Assembly: GCA_013180625.2 (NCBI GenBank)
Contig: SNVD02015992.1
Location: 60,975-124,974, forward strand
DNA from: Boswellia sacra
Lineage: Eukaryota > Streptophyta > Magnoliopsida > Sapindales > Burseraceae
DNA: 64,000 nt
Reading direction: 5' to 3'
Numbering within the stretch: position 1 is the stretch's first letter; each line of letters opens with the position of its first letter. Below the pieces are notes generated by a model. That model was given only the letters and a program-made list of their open reading frames with translations, did not search any database and was not told the DNA's origin. Shown piece after piece: positions 45,284-56,242 of the stretch. The position numbers and the translations under genes are program-made.

Positions 45284-46387
45284 ACTTGTCTGATTTATAG
45301 TGTTTTGTAGGTTAGCGATGCGCATTAGCAAGTTATTGCGAGGACACATGCTTATTTTGTCGAATTTCTCATATCAATCTCTGCTTTGAGTGTTAAGCCT
45401 TTATGTTAATGATTTAGATCTTTGCTATGGTATATAGTTTGGTAAGTATTCTATTGATGATGTTTTGAGAAGATTTGATAGATATGGGAGCTAGTGAGTA
45501 ATGAGCGGACTCACATTGATGGTGAGATGTCTACTTCTCACGTTAGATCTCTATATTGGCTTTGATGTGTTAACTAGGAAATTGGAGATGATTTTGATTG
45601 ATTTTAACGTGATTTGAATTGTGAATAATAGATAGACTCACATTGGTGGTAGGGAATCCACCTCAGAGATTGGAGGCTAGGATGGTTATGTAGGATACTT
45701 TGGAGAAGGGTAGACCCACATTGCTCAGTGGGGAACTCGTTTAAGGAATTGATGATGTTTTAGGAGTGTTGTTGGTAGATAGACTCACTTTGTTTGGTGA
45801 GGAATCCGTTTTGATGAATTAGAGGTGATGTTTAGTTGTGGAAGTGTTGAGAGAGTGTGGTCGTGAGGGTGGTTGTGAAACGGACGGATTCACATCGATT
45901 GGTGAAGGATTCGTTTTCCAATGGTAGACTCGTTATAGTTCTTGGCACACGTTGGAAGGAGGTGATTAATATTGGGAGTGTTCTTAATCTGATTTCTTTG
46001 TTTTAGACTTATTTACTTTACGCATATATATTTTTGTTGCATTATGGAGAGTGATTGTACTCTTTTTCCTTATCGCCCTTGTTCAATGGAAGTTGTATTC
46101 TATTCTCCTCCCATCATTCCATGTATGTTTATAAACTATCTCATCTCACATGTAATAAAAAATAAAATCAATTGTGTGCATTAAATGAAATAGGATCAAG
46201 ATGGATGATAGTTAACAATCTAAAGCCATGCACTCGATAGAACTTAATGGAGGCCAGACTTTGTCTAGACGAATCAAAGATTCGTACTTAACTTCCTGAG
46301 TCTATCTCTGAAGGAGTGAAAGCAGTTTAGGTCTAGAATCAAAGAATCAGAGTGCCATCATTCAATTTTCCTGTGATTATTTTCGGA

Positions 46388-46551
46388 TGGTGACTCCATG
46401 ATCTTCAGGCTTATCTTCGTGACTTGACCCGTGGTACCCTTAAGCTTTGGAAATGGCTTGAAAAATAATGTCGAGATCGCAAGCGTGTAGGATTGGATGG
46501 AAGCCCTACTTTCCCATGATCGAAAATTTCCCACATATCAAAGGTGATTTA
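46388..46551 (+). other. primer site and leader of a Tat-like element, truncated
   Basis: TGGTGACTCC at 46388 corresponds to the Gypsy-1 primer site. The following 160 bases align with the Gypsy-1 leader (ACCCTTAAG, then CGCAAGCG and GGATGGAAGCCCTA). Gag never follows: at 46551 the sequence changes to TTA|GGCCTCGTTTGG, which looks like the edge of another insertion. Confidence 0.6.
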
Positions 46552-47100
46552 GGCCTCGTTTGGTAACGCGTTTTGCACGTTTTTTCTATTTCATTTTGAA
46601 ATGGGTTTAGGTAGAACGTGTCCCGTTATTTTTGGTTAACTCTTTTTGCATGAATAAAGGCAAAGGGATTAGCTATAATACATCCCATGTATTCAGACAT
46701 CCTATTTCTTAGAGAAAAAATAAATATGTATTATATTGAAGAACCATATGACAAATAAACAAATAAAATTTTAACCTGTGACAGCAGGTTACACATTTAT
46801 ATGTTTTTGTTTCATAAAATCATTCTAAACATTTTTTAATTGTTAATTGCTTTAATAAAAGTTGATTAAATAATAAATATTAAACATATAAACTTGCTTA
46901 ATATGTAATTAAATTATAAAAAAGACAAGACAGCTTCTTCAAAAAAAATATTTATTATAATTAACTATAAGTTTTAAAAAAGTATAAATTTTTATAAGTT
47001 ATTTTAATTTGATTATTTAGTTTTAATTCTATCACAAAATAAAGAGAATTAATTGATTTAGCAAAGTTATTGTATCATGTTACAGTTTATGCTTTCTATT
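46552..47100. other. AT-rich non-coding, possible PIF/Harbinger-like edge
   Basis: Starts GGCCTCGTTTGGTAACGCG after TTA (46549-46551), resembling the ends of Harbinger-type elements with a TTA target. I did not find the opposite end. No gene. Confidence 0.3.
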
Positions 47101-49190
47101 GTATTTTATTTTGATTTGTCACAAGTTTCATGTTTAATTTTACAAGTTAATGGTTAGGTTTTACAAGTTCATCTTTTCGTGTTACAAGTCCTCATATGAT
47201 TGTAAATTGAAGGTTTTATTTTACTAGTTTTATGTATCATGTTGCAACTTTTATATTCCTTGTTTCAATCTTGGTTAACCTTGTTACGAATTTCATGTTT
47301 TATTTTAAAAGCTAACGTGAGGTTTTACAAGTTCATTGTTTCTTGTTTTAAGTCCATGTATGATTTCAAGTTGAAAATTTGATTTTACTAGTTTTAGGTG
47401 TCATGTTACAACTTTTATGTTCATTGTTACCATCTTGGATAACCTTGTTGCAACTTTTATGTTTTATTTTACAAGTTAACTTTGGGTTTTACAAGTTCAT
47501 CGTTTCGTGTTACAAGTCCACATATGATTGCAAGTTGAAGGTTTGATTTTACTAATTTTAGGTGTCACGTTGCAATTTTTATGCTCTTTGTTTCAATCTT
47601 GGTTAACTTTGTTGAAACTTTCATGTTGTTACAAGTTAATGCTAGGTTTTATAAGTTTATTGTTTCGTATTACAAGTCCACATATGATTGCAAGTTAAAG
47701 GTTTGATTTTACTAGTTTTAGGTATCATGTTGCAAGTTTTATGTTCCTTGTTACAATCTTGGTTTGTTGCGAGTTTCATGTTATATTTTATAAGTTAACG
47801 TGGGTTTTGCAAGTTTATCGTTCCATGAAGTTCATTTATGATTGTAAGTTGAAGGTTTGATTTTACTATTTTTAAGTGTCATGTTGCAACTTTTATGTTC
47901 CTTGTTACAACCTTGGTTAACCTTGTTATGAGTTTCATGTTGTATTTTATAAGTTAACATTAGGTTTTACAAATTCATCGTTCCGTATTACAAGACTACG
48001 TATAATTGCAAATTAAAGGTTTGATGTTACTAGTTTTAAGTGTCATATTGCAACTTTTATATTCCTTGTGACAATCTTGGCTAACCTTGTCGCGAGTTTC
48101 ATGTTGTATTTTATAAGTTAACATGAGGTTTTACAAGTTCATCGTTTTGTGTTACAAGTTCACGTATGATTGTAAGTCAAAGGTTTGATTTTACTAGTTT
48201 TAGGTGTCATGTTGCAACGTTTATATTTCTTTTTAAAATCTTGGTTAACCTCGTCGCGAGTTTCATGTTGTATTTTATAAGTTAACGTGAGTTTTTGCAA
48301 GTTCATCGTTCCATGTTACAAGTCTATATTTGATTGCAAGTTCAAGGTTTGATTTTACTATGATTAGGTGTCATGTTACGACTTTTATGTTCCTTGTTAC
48401 AACCTTGTTACGAGTTTCATATTGTATTTTACAAGTTAACGTTACGTTTTACAAGTTTATTGTTCCATATTACAAGACTACGTATGATTGCAAGTAGAAG
48501 TTTTGATTTTACTAGTTTTAGGTCTCATATTGCACCTTTTATGTTCATTGTTACCATCTTGGATAATCTTGTTGCAGCTTTCATATTTTATTTTACAAGT
48601 TAACGTTGGGTTTTACAAGTTTATCATTTTGTTTTAAAAGGCCACATATGATTGCAAGTTGAAGTTTTAATTTTTCTAGTTTCAGGTGTCATGTTGCAAA
48701 TTTAATGTTCCTTGTTACATTCTTGGTTAACCTTATTGCAAATTTCATATTGTGTTTTACATGTTAACATTAAGTTTTACAAGTTCATTATTCTGTGTTA
48801 GAGGTCCAAGTATAATTGCAAGTTGAAGCTCTAATTTTACTTTTAGATGTCATGTAGCAACTAAGACTTTCTTAATTAAAACTTTGCTAATCCTTGTTTC
48901 AAATTTCATATTATGTTTTACAAGTGAATGTTATTTTTTACAAGTTGATCGTTCCTTGTAACAAGTTTATATTTAGTTGCATGTTGAAGGTTTTTAATTT
49001 GCTACTTTTGGGTGTTAGACTGTGACTTCAATGTTGGTTGATACAACTTTGGTTAACCTTTTTGCAGATTTTATGTAATATTTTACAACTAAACTCTATG
49101 TTTAACAAGTTCATCGTTTCTTGTTAATGTTTTGTTTGATTGCAAGTTTAAAAATTTGATTTTACTAGATTTAGATGTCCTTTATTTCGT
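47100..49190. repeat. 164-bp satellite-like tandem array, about 13 units
   Basis: The landmark GGTTTTACAAGTTCAT recurs at 47157, 47321, 47485, 47645, 47813, 47963, 48127, 48290, 48445, 48609, 48773, 48933 and 49097. Spacing is mostly 163-164, with deviations of 150-168 caused by indels. Units contain several internal TTACAAGTT-like motifs and are strongly AT-rich. Divergence rises toward the right end. No ORF covers it. Length is close to a nucleosome repeat, as in many plant satellites, but the array is short. Confidence 0.9.
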
Positions 49191-50776
49191 TGATGAGAAA
49201 TTGCTATCACCATTTTAAATTATTAAAAATATATTTTTTCTCAAATTATTCTTGTAATGTGTAATAATTTCTAAGCTGTGCGCTATTGGCTATTCGTAAG
49301 AGTTTAACTAATTGGTGAAATTGTTTTCTCCTAATCTAGAATATAATTATCAATAAAAATTAAGTAATTTACTTTTTAAAGTGCTATACAGTAATGTAAT
49401 TATGCCTATGATGATATTACATTTTAGTTGAGTTGTAAAATATTTTAAACTCTAAGTATTTTAGAATAAAAGAAGTTTAAACAATATAAGGTATTTGTAA
49501 TTTCTATTAAGATTAACACAATTTCTCAATTGAAGTAGTGAAAAAAATTTTCAATTAGCTCTGTATAACATGACATAAATTAAATGTCATCATTACAACT
49601 AATTTATAATTTTTATGCTATTTATATTTGTTGTTAAATGTTAAATTTATATTTTCAATAAGTTTAAATTAATATAAAATACTAATTTATATTACTAGTA
49701 ACAATATTATTTTTAAGTGGTAATGCAATCCACCATTTACTTATATTGTTTAATTGAACAAAAAAAATATATTTTTAAATATCTATGACAATAATACATG
49801 TATCTATGTAATTACAATGTAACAAAAATTTGAAAATGTTAAACTATTTCTTTTTAATAAATATGAATATTTATTTAGATTTATATTAAAAGATTTAAAA
49901 AAATTATTTCATATTTATAATGAGATATTTTAATGAAAAGTTTAGAAATTTTTTTTTAATGTTATAGAGTAGTAATTTTAGCAATTAATTTAGCTTTATT
50001 ATAGCTTACAAGTGTAGTTGTAAATAAGAGTTAGTATAATGAATTAAGCTCTTCACAAAATTATGTTACAATTTTTTTTTAAGTAAACATTATGAAATTC
50101 CAAAACTCTACATGTTTTGTATTTTTAAATAGCATTTCATCGTGTCTCAAGGGTCTGAGTTTTTAAATTCATTGTTTCCTAATTTCATTTTTTCCTGAGG
50201 ATGTTGATTCTTCTAAAATTTCCTCATTTTATACTCTAAATGAATCTTTTGAATCCATATATCAAAATCTGGTCACATTGAAGTGTACCTACAGGTATCT
50301 ATCCTAAATATTATTGATATTGAATAATCTTTTTGTACACTCGATATCTGAATTTAAGAAGGCTCCTAGGTATTTTAATTTTCTTGACATATAATTTTAA
50401 TTTTTAAGTTTGTAATTATAAGTTTTCATTTCATTGTCTTGTTATTCTAGTTCAATTAGATTCATTAAATTGACATGTTTGAATTACTTTTTTTATGAAC
50501 AGTAATTATTCAATAAAATGACAAACTATATATTAATTAATAGTTTATTATATTTTTTATTATTTTGTGAAGATATGAAAGCTTTGTAATGATATTAGAA
50601 AATCAGTCAAATCGGTTGTTTCATTTTAATTCATTATAATATAACATAATTTAATTACAAATAGGATCTTCTAGTAATTTTAATTTTTATTTATTCTAAA
50701 AAAAAGAGGATGTATCAATACATGTGAGCATTATAGCTTTGGTGGGAGCCCATCAAAGCAACGAACTTTGTCCAAA
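49191..50776. other. AT-rich non-coding, no feature recognised
   Basis: 1.6 kb of low-complexity A/T-rich sequence without ORFs, repeats of note or known element ends. It may be part of the element that carries the 164-bp array, or old intergenic DNA. Confidence 0.4.
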
Positions 50777-51104
50777 GAGTAATGCTAGTCATACAAACTA
50801 CTTATACAAACTCACATATACAAACTGACGTGACATTCCTATATGATTACCACATCACTCATGTTAATTAATGTTATTTATTATTAATATGAGTAATGCT
50901 ATTATTATAAATTACTTATACAAACTTATTTATACAAATTGACATGGCATGATGTAATCTGATAAATAGATGCAGTGATTTGATAAATATATATTAATAA
51001 TAAATAACATTAATTAACATGAGTAATGTGGCGATTATATAGAGATGCCACGTCAGTTTGTATATGTAAGTTTGTATAAGTAGTTTGTATGAGTAGCATT
51101 ACTC
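50777..51104. mobile_element. MITE with about 110-bp inverted repeats and 9-bp target duplication (Mutator type)
   Basis: The left end GAGTAATGCTAGTCATAC and the right end, reverse complemented GAGTAATGCTACTCATAC, continue as near-identical inverted arms for about 110 bases. Flanks are TTGTCCAAA (50768-50776) and TTATCCAAA (51105-51113), a 9-bp duplication with one mismatch. Long arms with a 9-bp duplication fit Mutator-like MITEs. The middle contains an extra partial copy of the arm from 50891. Confidence 0.85.
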
Positions 51105-51113
51105 TTATCCAAA

Positions 51114-52639
51114 ATGAATTTCCTATTTTCTCTGCACCAAGTTAGCTATTTATGGCCGTTACCTCCACCTGTACTTCGACATTTTTTCCTTGTCAAATAT
51201 CTCTTTCTTCTCATTCCTTCTATCCAGAACTTCATCCCTCGCGGTTCTAGGATCTTCTCTGCCTCCCAACAGTCTTCGACCGATTTTTCACTTGAACCGC
51301 ATACATCAGGTCTGGCATCAGCATGGCTCGTCTTCGTCAATTTTTCCCCATTTTTTTCATCACGGTTTTGGTAACGAGCTTTACCTTCACCATTGCCGGA
51401 AATCAACCTCCTCTGGTGCATCTCTCTTCTCACACTAGTGATTCCTCTTTCCCCATAAACTGATGAAACTACATCATGCTAGTTTTCCATTTTGAGGAGC
51501 TTAGCTATTGGAATGTTCAAAAGATATTGCCAATGCCATTGTGAACCCTGCAGCTCGGTGGTCTCATGATGGACAGTTGATGTTCTTTCGTTTATCATGC
51601 TTATATGTTTTTTTCATATAAGCGTAGCTTTACCCATTATAATATACAAAGTATTGCTGTCTGCGACGCTGCTACCAATTTACTCTGTCATGTTCTATTC
51701 TTTTCTGTTAAGCCAAATCTGCTTTAGCCATTATAATATACAAGATAGCGTATGATACACATTTACTGAGTTGTATGATTCTTTTCATTAAATGGTTGTC
51801 CTATACTCACGTCTCATATCTAATACAGTTGGCTGCTTTCTCTATGTAAATTTTGAGCTTACATATAAATAAGTTCTGTACATTCACTTTGACATGAGTT
51901 GGTTTTTGTAGCTTATGCTTATGTATGAATAAATATAAACCTAATTTTTGTAATCGTATCTTTTTGCTGTCAATCATTAGACATATGTTACACTAAGATA
52001 CAGAGAACCATCTTGGTTTATTGGTATAAATTGTTCTCTTAAGTGATACCTATTTTTGATGCAAATGATGCACCTTAACACAATCAGTAGCATAGGCTTT
52101 TTTATTTTCATATTTATGAGTACTATCGTTCATATGAGCAGCAATAAAACATTAGGAGTCATAATCAATGGGGGCAGAGCTCCATACAGGCTTGAAGGGG
52201 CCTTGGCCACCACAGGCTAGTATGCAGCACCCTATGAAAAGTGGGATTGAAGGGAATCGGTCATGTGGTTTCTTTAATTGGCCCCTCCAAAATTAATTTA
52301 AATATTAATATTAGTTTGACACAATTGAGATAATATACTATATACAGTAATCTAATCTCATTTCTTAGACATAACAATAAATATTGGTTATATGGATAGA
52401 ATTAAATTTTAGTTAAAAGGATTCTAAAATAAAATCCTATGTCTAAAGCAACTACGGTAGTTAAAGGGGAGAAAAATTTTCTTTCAATTAGGGTCGCCGG
52501 AGTTACTGTTCACTCCGGCCAATTTGCGAATCAGCCTTTCAAATCTACATATGTCGTAGATCGGGATATCCTGAGACAAATTTTCTTCTAGGTCGCCCTC
52601 AGTTTCTGGCAGAAAAACGGTTAAAATTACAAAAAAAGG
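51114..52639. other. non-coding, short unassigned ORFs
   Basis: Overlapping ORFs of 82-95 codons on both strands at 51114-51438 lie in a stretch with higher GC than its surroundings. None resembles a family I know, and a degraded gene or element fragment is possible. A short direct repeat, CCATTATAATATACAA, occurs at 51633 and 51729. A GGGGGCAGAGCTCCA segment near 52170 resembles element-derived sequence. Confidence 0.3.
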
Positions 52640-53120
52640 TTTCGGATTTTACTATTCATCGTCGACGGCGGGCGAGTGGGACGCCACCTTTGCCATCATC
52701 GTGTTGGTCTTGACTCGATCTACAAGTTTTCCTTCATCAGCACCACCAGATTCGGGCCGCAACACCTCCGTTCTAGGCCACAAAGTTTCGGATTTTTCAC
52801 TATTCACCGCCGCCCGCCGCTGTCACCGGCGAGTGGCAACTCACCTCCATCAAATTCTTGTAGATCAGGCAACGTTCTACAAGTTTTCCTTCATCAGCAC
52901 CACCAGATTCGCGCCACAACACCTCCGTTCAAGGCCTCAAAGTTTCAGATTTACTATTCACCGCCACCTCTTGCCGAAAAACGGCGAGTTGTATCTCACC
53001 TTTGCCACCATCTAGTAGATCGGGCAACACTGACCAACTTTTCCTTCTTGGCCTTCATCTGATTCCAACCAGAAACCCCTCAAATCGCCGCTTCTTCAAT
53101 TCGGATTTTACTGTTCACCG
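52640..53120 (+). repeat. 5' monomers of the LINE-like unit, about 150-bp period, 3+ units
   Basis: Units start at 52640, 52786, 52943 and 53099 (partial) with TTTCGGATTTTACTATTCA-like sequence, giving spacings of 146, 157 and 156. Each contains TTTTCCTTCATCAGCACCAC or a variant. They lie directly upstream of ORF1 and may serve as promoter modules. ORFs across them are by-products. Confidence 0.8.
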
Positions 53121-53348
53121 CGTGGTTACTATTCATTACCGGAGACACTGTTCATCAGCCCCACCCAGATTGTTCTTCAGGTTATTTCATGCAACTTTAC
53201 CTCTTGGTCGATTTCCTGATTCCTTGCGGATTATCGTTTTTAAAGAGGTGACGACGACTTTGGAAGCCAAGCCGCTTCGGTGCCTGGTTTGCTTTCGTTT
53301 TTCTATCTCTTTTTTATGAGTTTGCATTGTATTTGATTTGTAATTCAC

Positions 53349-54488
53349 TTGATGGATCCATCCAAGACAACTACTGGCTCTTGGGCTGATAAAATTAAGA
53401 TTACTGATTCGAGTACCCGATGCAAATTGAGTCCGGTTACTCCTAAGAAACCGGGTACAATCCTTGAGATTTCAGATGAGATTGTCGACGAGAATTTAGC
53501 CGAATGGCATAGATGTTTTATTGGCTTCTTTTCGGGATATGTGATGCCCTTCCATACTACACGTTCGATGGCGATGCGTGCATGGAAATCTAGTGGTCTT
53601 GAGGACGTCCGTTCCATGGATAAGGGATTTCTCATCTTCCGTTTTAGAACTGAGGATGAGGTACATGCAATCATTGCTCGAGGTCCTTGGATGTTTGGAG
53701 GTAAATTCATTTACCTGCAGCAATGGCATCCGCATCTGGATTTCAATCTTACAGCATTCTGGACACTACCAGTTTGGATCCGTTTGTATGGCCTGCCGTT
53801 TCCTTTGTGGACAGCCAAAGGCCTTAGCATTATCTCCAGCATGGTTGGAGAACCTCAATCTTGTGATAAGGCGACTTCTGATCTATCTAGATTAGAGTAT
53901 GCGAGGGTTTGTGTTTTTATTGATGCAAGATACCCTCGAGTTAAGAACTTTGAGTTCAGGTGCAAACTCTCTCTAGAGCCCATCAAAATTCAAGTTGAAT
54001 ATGAGTGGACTCCAAAACATTGCCCCAAATGTTGCCAGTTTAGTCATCGTTGTCCAGAACCGGTAAAGACTTCAAGTCTAGATAAGAATGAGGCTAGCAC
54101 CTCTGATAGTACCCCTTTGAGAAAAGAAAAGGATGTGACCAAGGTCACTGATTGCATCAAAATAGTTGCTATCCCAGAAGTTTCTGCAGTGCAAGTTGAG
54201 CCTCCGAAGGCTACTACACTTCCGAGTGCAGAGTCAGTTTCAGATTCTGATTCTCCACCTCCTTTTGCGACCGACGAGGGTAGACTTTTGGGCGCTATCA
54301 AATGTTCTACAAATCGTGAGGCATCTATTTCCTCAAGGCGGATACCTACTGAGTCTTCTCCCAGTCGTTTTGAGCCTTTAATTGGGCTCAGTAAGGATGA
54401 TCAACCTGATAGGATTGACCATACCCATTCGGACACCCAAGCTACCTCGGTAAAGAAGGGTAAGAAGAAGAAAAACAAGAAGGGTTAA
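53349..54488 (+). CDS. LINE ORF1-like protein, DUF4283 plus zinc-knuckle remnant
   Basis: 379 codons without interruption. Residues 50-170 match the DUF4283 pattern of plant LINE ORF1: CFIGFFSGYVMPFHTTRSMA, KGFLIFRFRTEDEVHAIIAR, GPWMFGGKFIYLQQWHP and LPVWIRLYGLPFPLWTAKGL. Residues 216-235 have YEWTPKHCPKCCQFSHRCPE, a zinc-knuckle remnant in which the His-to-Cys spacing is one residue instead of four. A Ser/Glu-rich tail ends in a basic run, KKGKKKKNKKG. Such proteins bind nucleic acid in LINE particles. The open frame suggests recent insertion or constraint. A tandem Met pair marks the start. Confidence 0.8.
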   Translation: MMDPSKTTTGSWADKIKITDSSTRCKLSPVTPKKPGTILEISDEIVDENLAEWHRCFIGFFSGYVMPFHTTRSMAMRAWKSSGLEDVRSMDKGFLIFRFRTEDEVHAIIARGPWMFGGKFIYLQQWHPHLDFNLTAFWTLPVWIRLYGLPFPLWTAKGLSIISSMVGEPQSCDKATSDLSRLEYARVCVFIDARYPRVKNFEFRCKLSLEPIKIQVEYEWTPKHCPKCCQFSHRCPEPVKTSSLDKNEASTSDSTPLRKEKDVTKVTDCIKIVAIPEVSAVQVEPPKATTLPSAESVSDSDSPPPFATDEGRLLGAIKCSTNREASISSRRIPTESSPSRFEPLIGLSKDDQPDRIDHTHSDTQATSVKKGKKKKNKKG

Positions 54489-54725
54489 AGCTCTTGTATT
54501 TTTATGTTTTAGACCGTTTGTGATCATTTCTCTTTTATGTTGTTAAGGTCGTTTGTGGCTTTTTACTTTGTTTAGGCCGCTTGTGGCCTTCATTTTCTAT
54601 CTTTTTGTTGGATTGTATGTTTGGACTTTACTTCCTTTTGTAATTCTTGGGGTATGCCCCTCGGATTTTTGTACATTATAATTTTTTTGGATTTATATTA
54701 CTAAGTAACTTTTCCAAAAAAAAAA
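54489..54725 (+). other. 3' untranslated region and poly-A of the LINE-like unit
   Basis: Three related segments, AGACCGTTTG, AGGTCGTTTG and AGGCCGCTTG, start at 54511, 54546 and 54574. Then TTTTGTACATTATAATTTTT and an 11-base A run end the unit. Confidence 0.7.
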
Positions 54726-55348
54726 GGTAGGTTTTATTAAAGGCTTTTAAAAATCTTTAATAAAAATATACCAATTTCAGACTCACCCTTAAATGTATTA
54801 AAGCTTCCTTCAGATCAAACCATCAAACTCTCAATTGTTCACTTTACAATATCGAACTCCTTTTATATCTATTTCATTCCCCAATAAATAAATCTTGTAT
54901 ATACTTATTTTATGTTCAATTTTCAAAAATGCAAGAACAACATTATTCTTTGAATCAAATAAAACAAAACTGTTTTCAGTTTGCATATTTTCAGTCTTGC
55001 AGTTTTAAATTTTGTGTACGCCTAAATTTGAAAAACACTTCTAGAGGTGTCAGTTTCTTTTAACTTTAAACTCTTAATATCAATTTATAAATTTGAAATC
55101 AGCAACGTTAATAGTTTTTTAACCATTTATAATTCCATATTAAAGAAAGTTCTTGGTTATATTTTGTTAAAAATATAATCCACCTTAATGTTACGTCCAT
55201 TTATTGTGAGCATTTGTTGTTGTAGTTAGTATTTTGTTAAGTATTCCATGACATAATGATGTACATTCAGCAGAGGCTACATATTTGGGGATGTTTGGTA
55301 CGCGACATTGTATATAGTATAGTATTATATTATATAGCATTGCATTGT
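54726..55348. other. AT-rich non-coding, no feature recognised
   Basis: No gene or clear repeat. A GGATGTTTGGTACGCG segment near 55289 resembles the possible element edge at 46552, but without a partner end. Confidence 0.4.
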
Positions 55349-55594
55349 CACTACAACAAAGAGAAGTCATTTGTGACGGCTATTTTGCGACCGTAAAAGG
55401 TCTTTTACAGTGGCCTTATGGTGAGTCTTGGGCTGACGTAGATAATATGGGCCGTAAATAATATGTGGCGGCCCATTAGGTGATTTGTGGCGAAGGCATG
55501 GTCATTTACGGCGGCACTTTTGCAAACGTATAAGATCATCTACATTACCTCATTTACGACAGCTAAAATAGCCGCCACAAAAGACTTTATAGTA
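55349..55594. mobile_element. CACTA-type MITE, fold-back
   Basis: The left end, CACTACAACAAAGAGAAGTC, is the classic CACTA terminus. It is followed by TTTGTGACGGCTATTTTGCG, whose inverted partner AAAATAGCCGCCACAAAAG lies at 55566-55584. The right terminus is worn (ACTTTATAGTA where TTGTTGTAGTG is expected). The interior carries further GGCGG/CCGCC-type sub-terminal motifs and no ORF. Confidence 0.65.
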
Positions 55595-56242
55595 AAAATA
55601 TATATATTTTTTGCTTAAAATTATAGTTTTACCCCTGATTTGAAATCTATTTATAATTACATTTTTACTCATAACAGCTATTTTTTTAAATGTAATTTTA
55701 AATTTAATAAAATAATTTTATTTTAAATTTTATAGAATTACAATTTTACCCTTAATTTGTATTGTTACTTAAAATTACAAATTTACACAATATAGAATGA
55801 AACAATCTCTAGTAAATCAAAACCCAAACGCACATTCAGGAAGTTCAAAAGAACAAACTTTTCTCCTTCAACTCAAATCTCCAGATTTAAAACATGCAAA
55901 AATAACATATTTCAAATTTCTCAACTACTAAAAAAGTTCATAAGTTCAACACATTTCAAAGTTCAAATGTCTCAACTAAACCCTACTAGCAAGCAATTAA
56001 ACATTTCAAATTTCGCAACTTGTAATATTATGCAAAACCTTTAAAGAACTTGAACAAAAATTCTATTTGATCCTCATCATTGTCAATCCATTTCTTGATT
56101 TGACCTACAAATTAAATAAATAAATCAAAACTTCCCACTTCAAAAAAATTGCTGCAGGAAAGGACTTTGCATAACATAATCAACTAGATGCAAGAAGACT
56201 ATCAAGCAATCTATCATGCATCTTAATTATACAAAGAGACTA
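55595..56242. other. AT-rich non-coding, unassigned
   Basis: A minus-strand segment near 56060-56110 reads GQIKKWIDNDEDQIEFLFKF after a splice-acceptor-like TTTGTAG, but matches no family I can name and is not Kinesin-13. Otherwise nothing seen. Confidence 0.35.

Larger units (their letters stand above)
39007..46387 (+). repeat. Tat-like LTR, split by Copia-3 (39815-45283), left limit unresolved
   Basis: The right end (46080-46387) aligns with the inner end of the Gypsy-1 LTR, with shared segments such as GTACTTAACTTCCTGAG and TCTCTGAAGGAGTGA, and is followed by a primer site. A TATA-like CTATATACAC at 39128-39137 may mark its promoter. Between 45505 and 45920 a loose repeat, GACTCACATTG..GGTGAGGAATCCG, occurs about five times. 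The LTR probably continues left of the Athila insertion (before 27477), but its TG start was not found. Confidence 0.65.
52640..54725 (+). mobile_element. LINE-like unit with ORF1 only
   Basis: It comprises tandem monomers (52640-53100), an unbroken ORF1 (53349-54488), a short 3' untranslated region and a poly-A run at 54715-54725. No endonuclease or RT sequence lies anywhere between. ORF1 plus 3' region plus poly-A without ORF2 would make it a half-LINE that needs enzymes in trans. Target duplications were not found, so the 5' limit could extend some 150 bases left. Confidence 0.65.

Noticed and set aside
47100..49190. Functional centromere
   Set aside because: Only about 13 diverged units over 2 kb; too short and no independent evidence. 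Kept only as a satellite-like array.
51114..51438. Host gene on either strand
   Set aside because: Several overlapping short ORFs in slightly GC-richer DNA, none with recognisable domain or splice structure.
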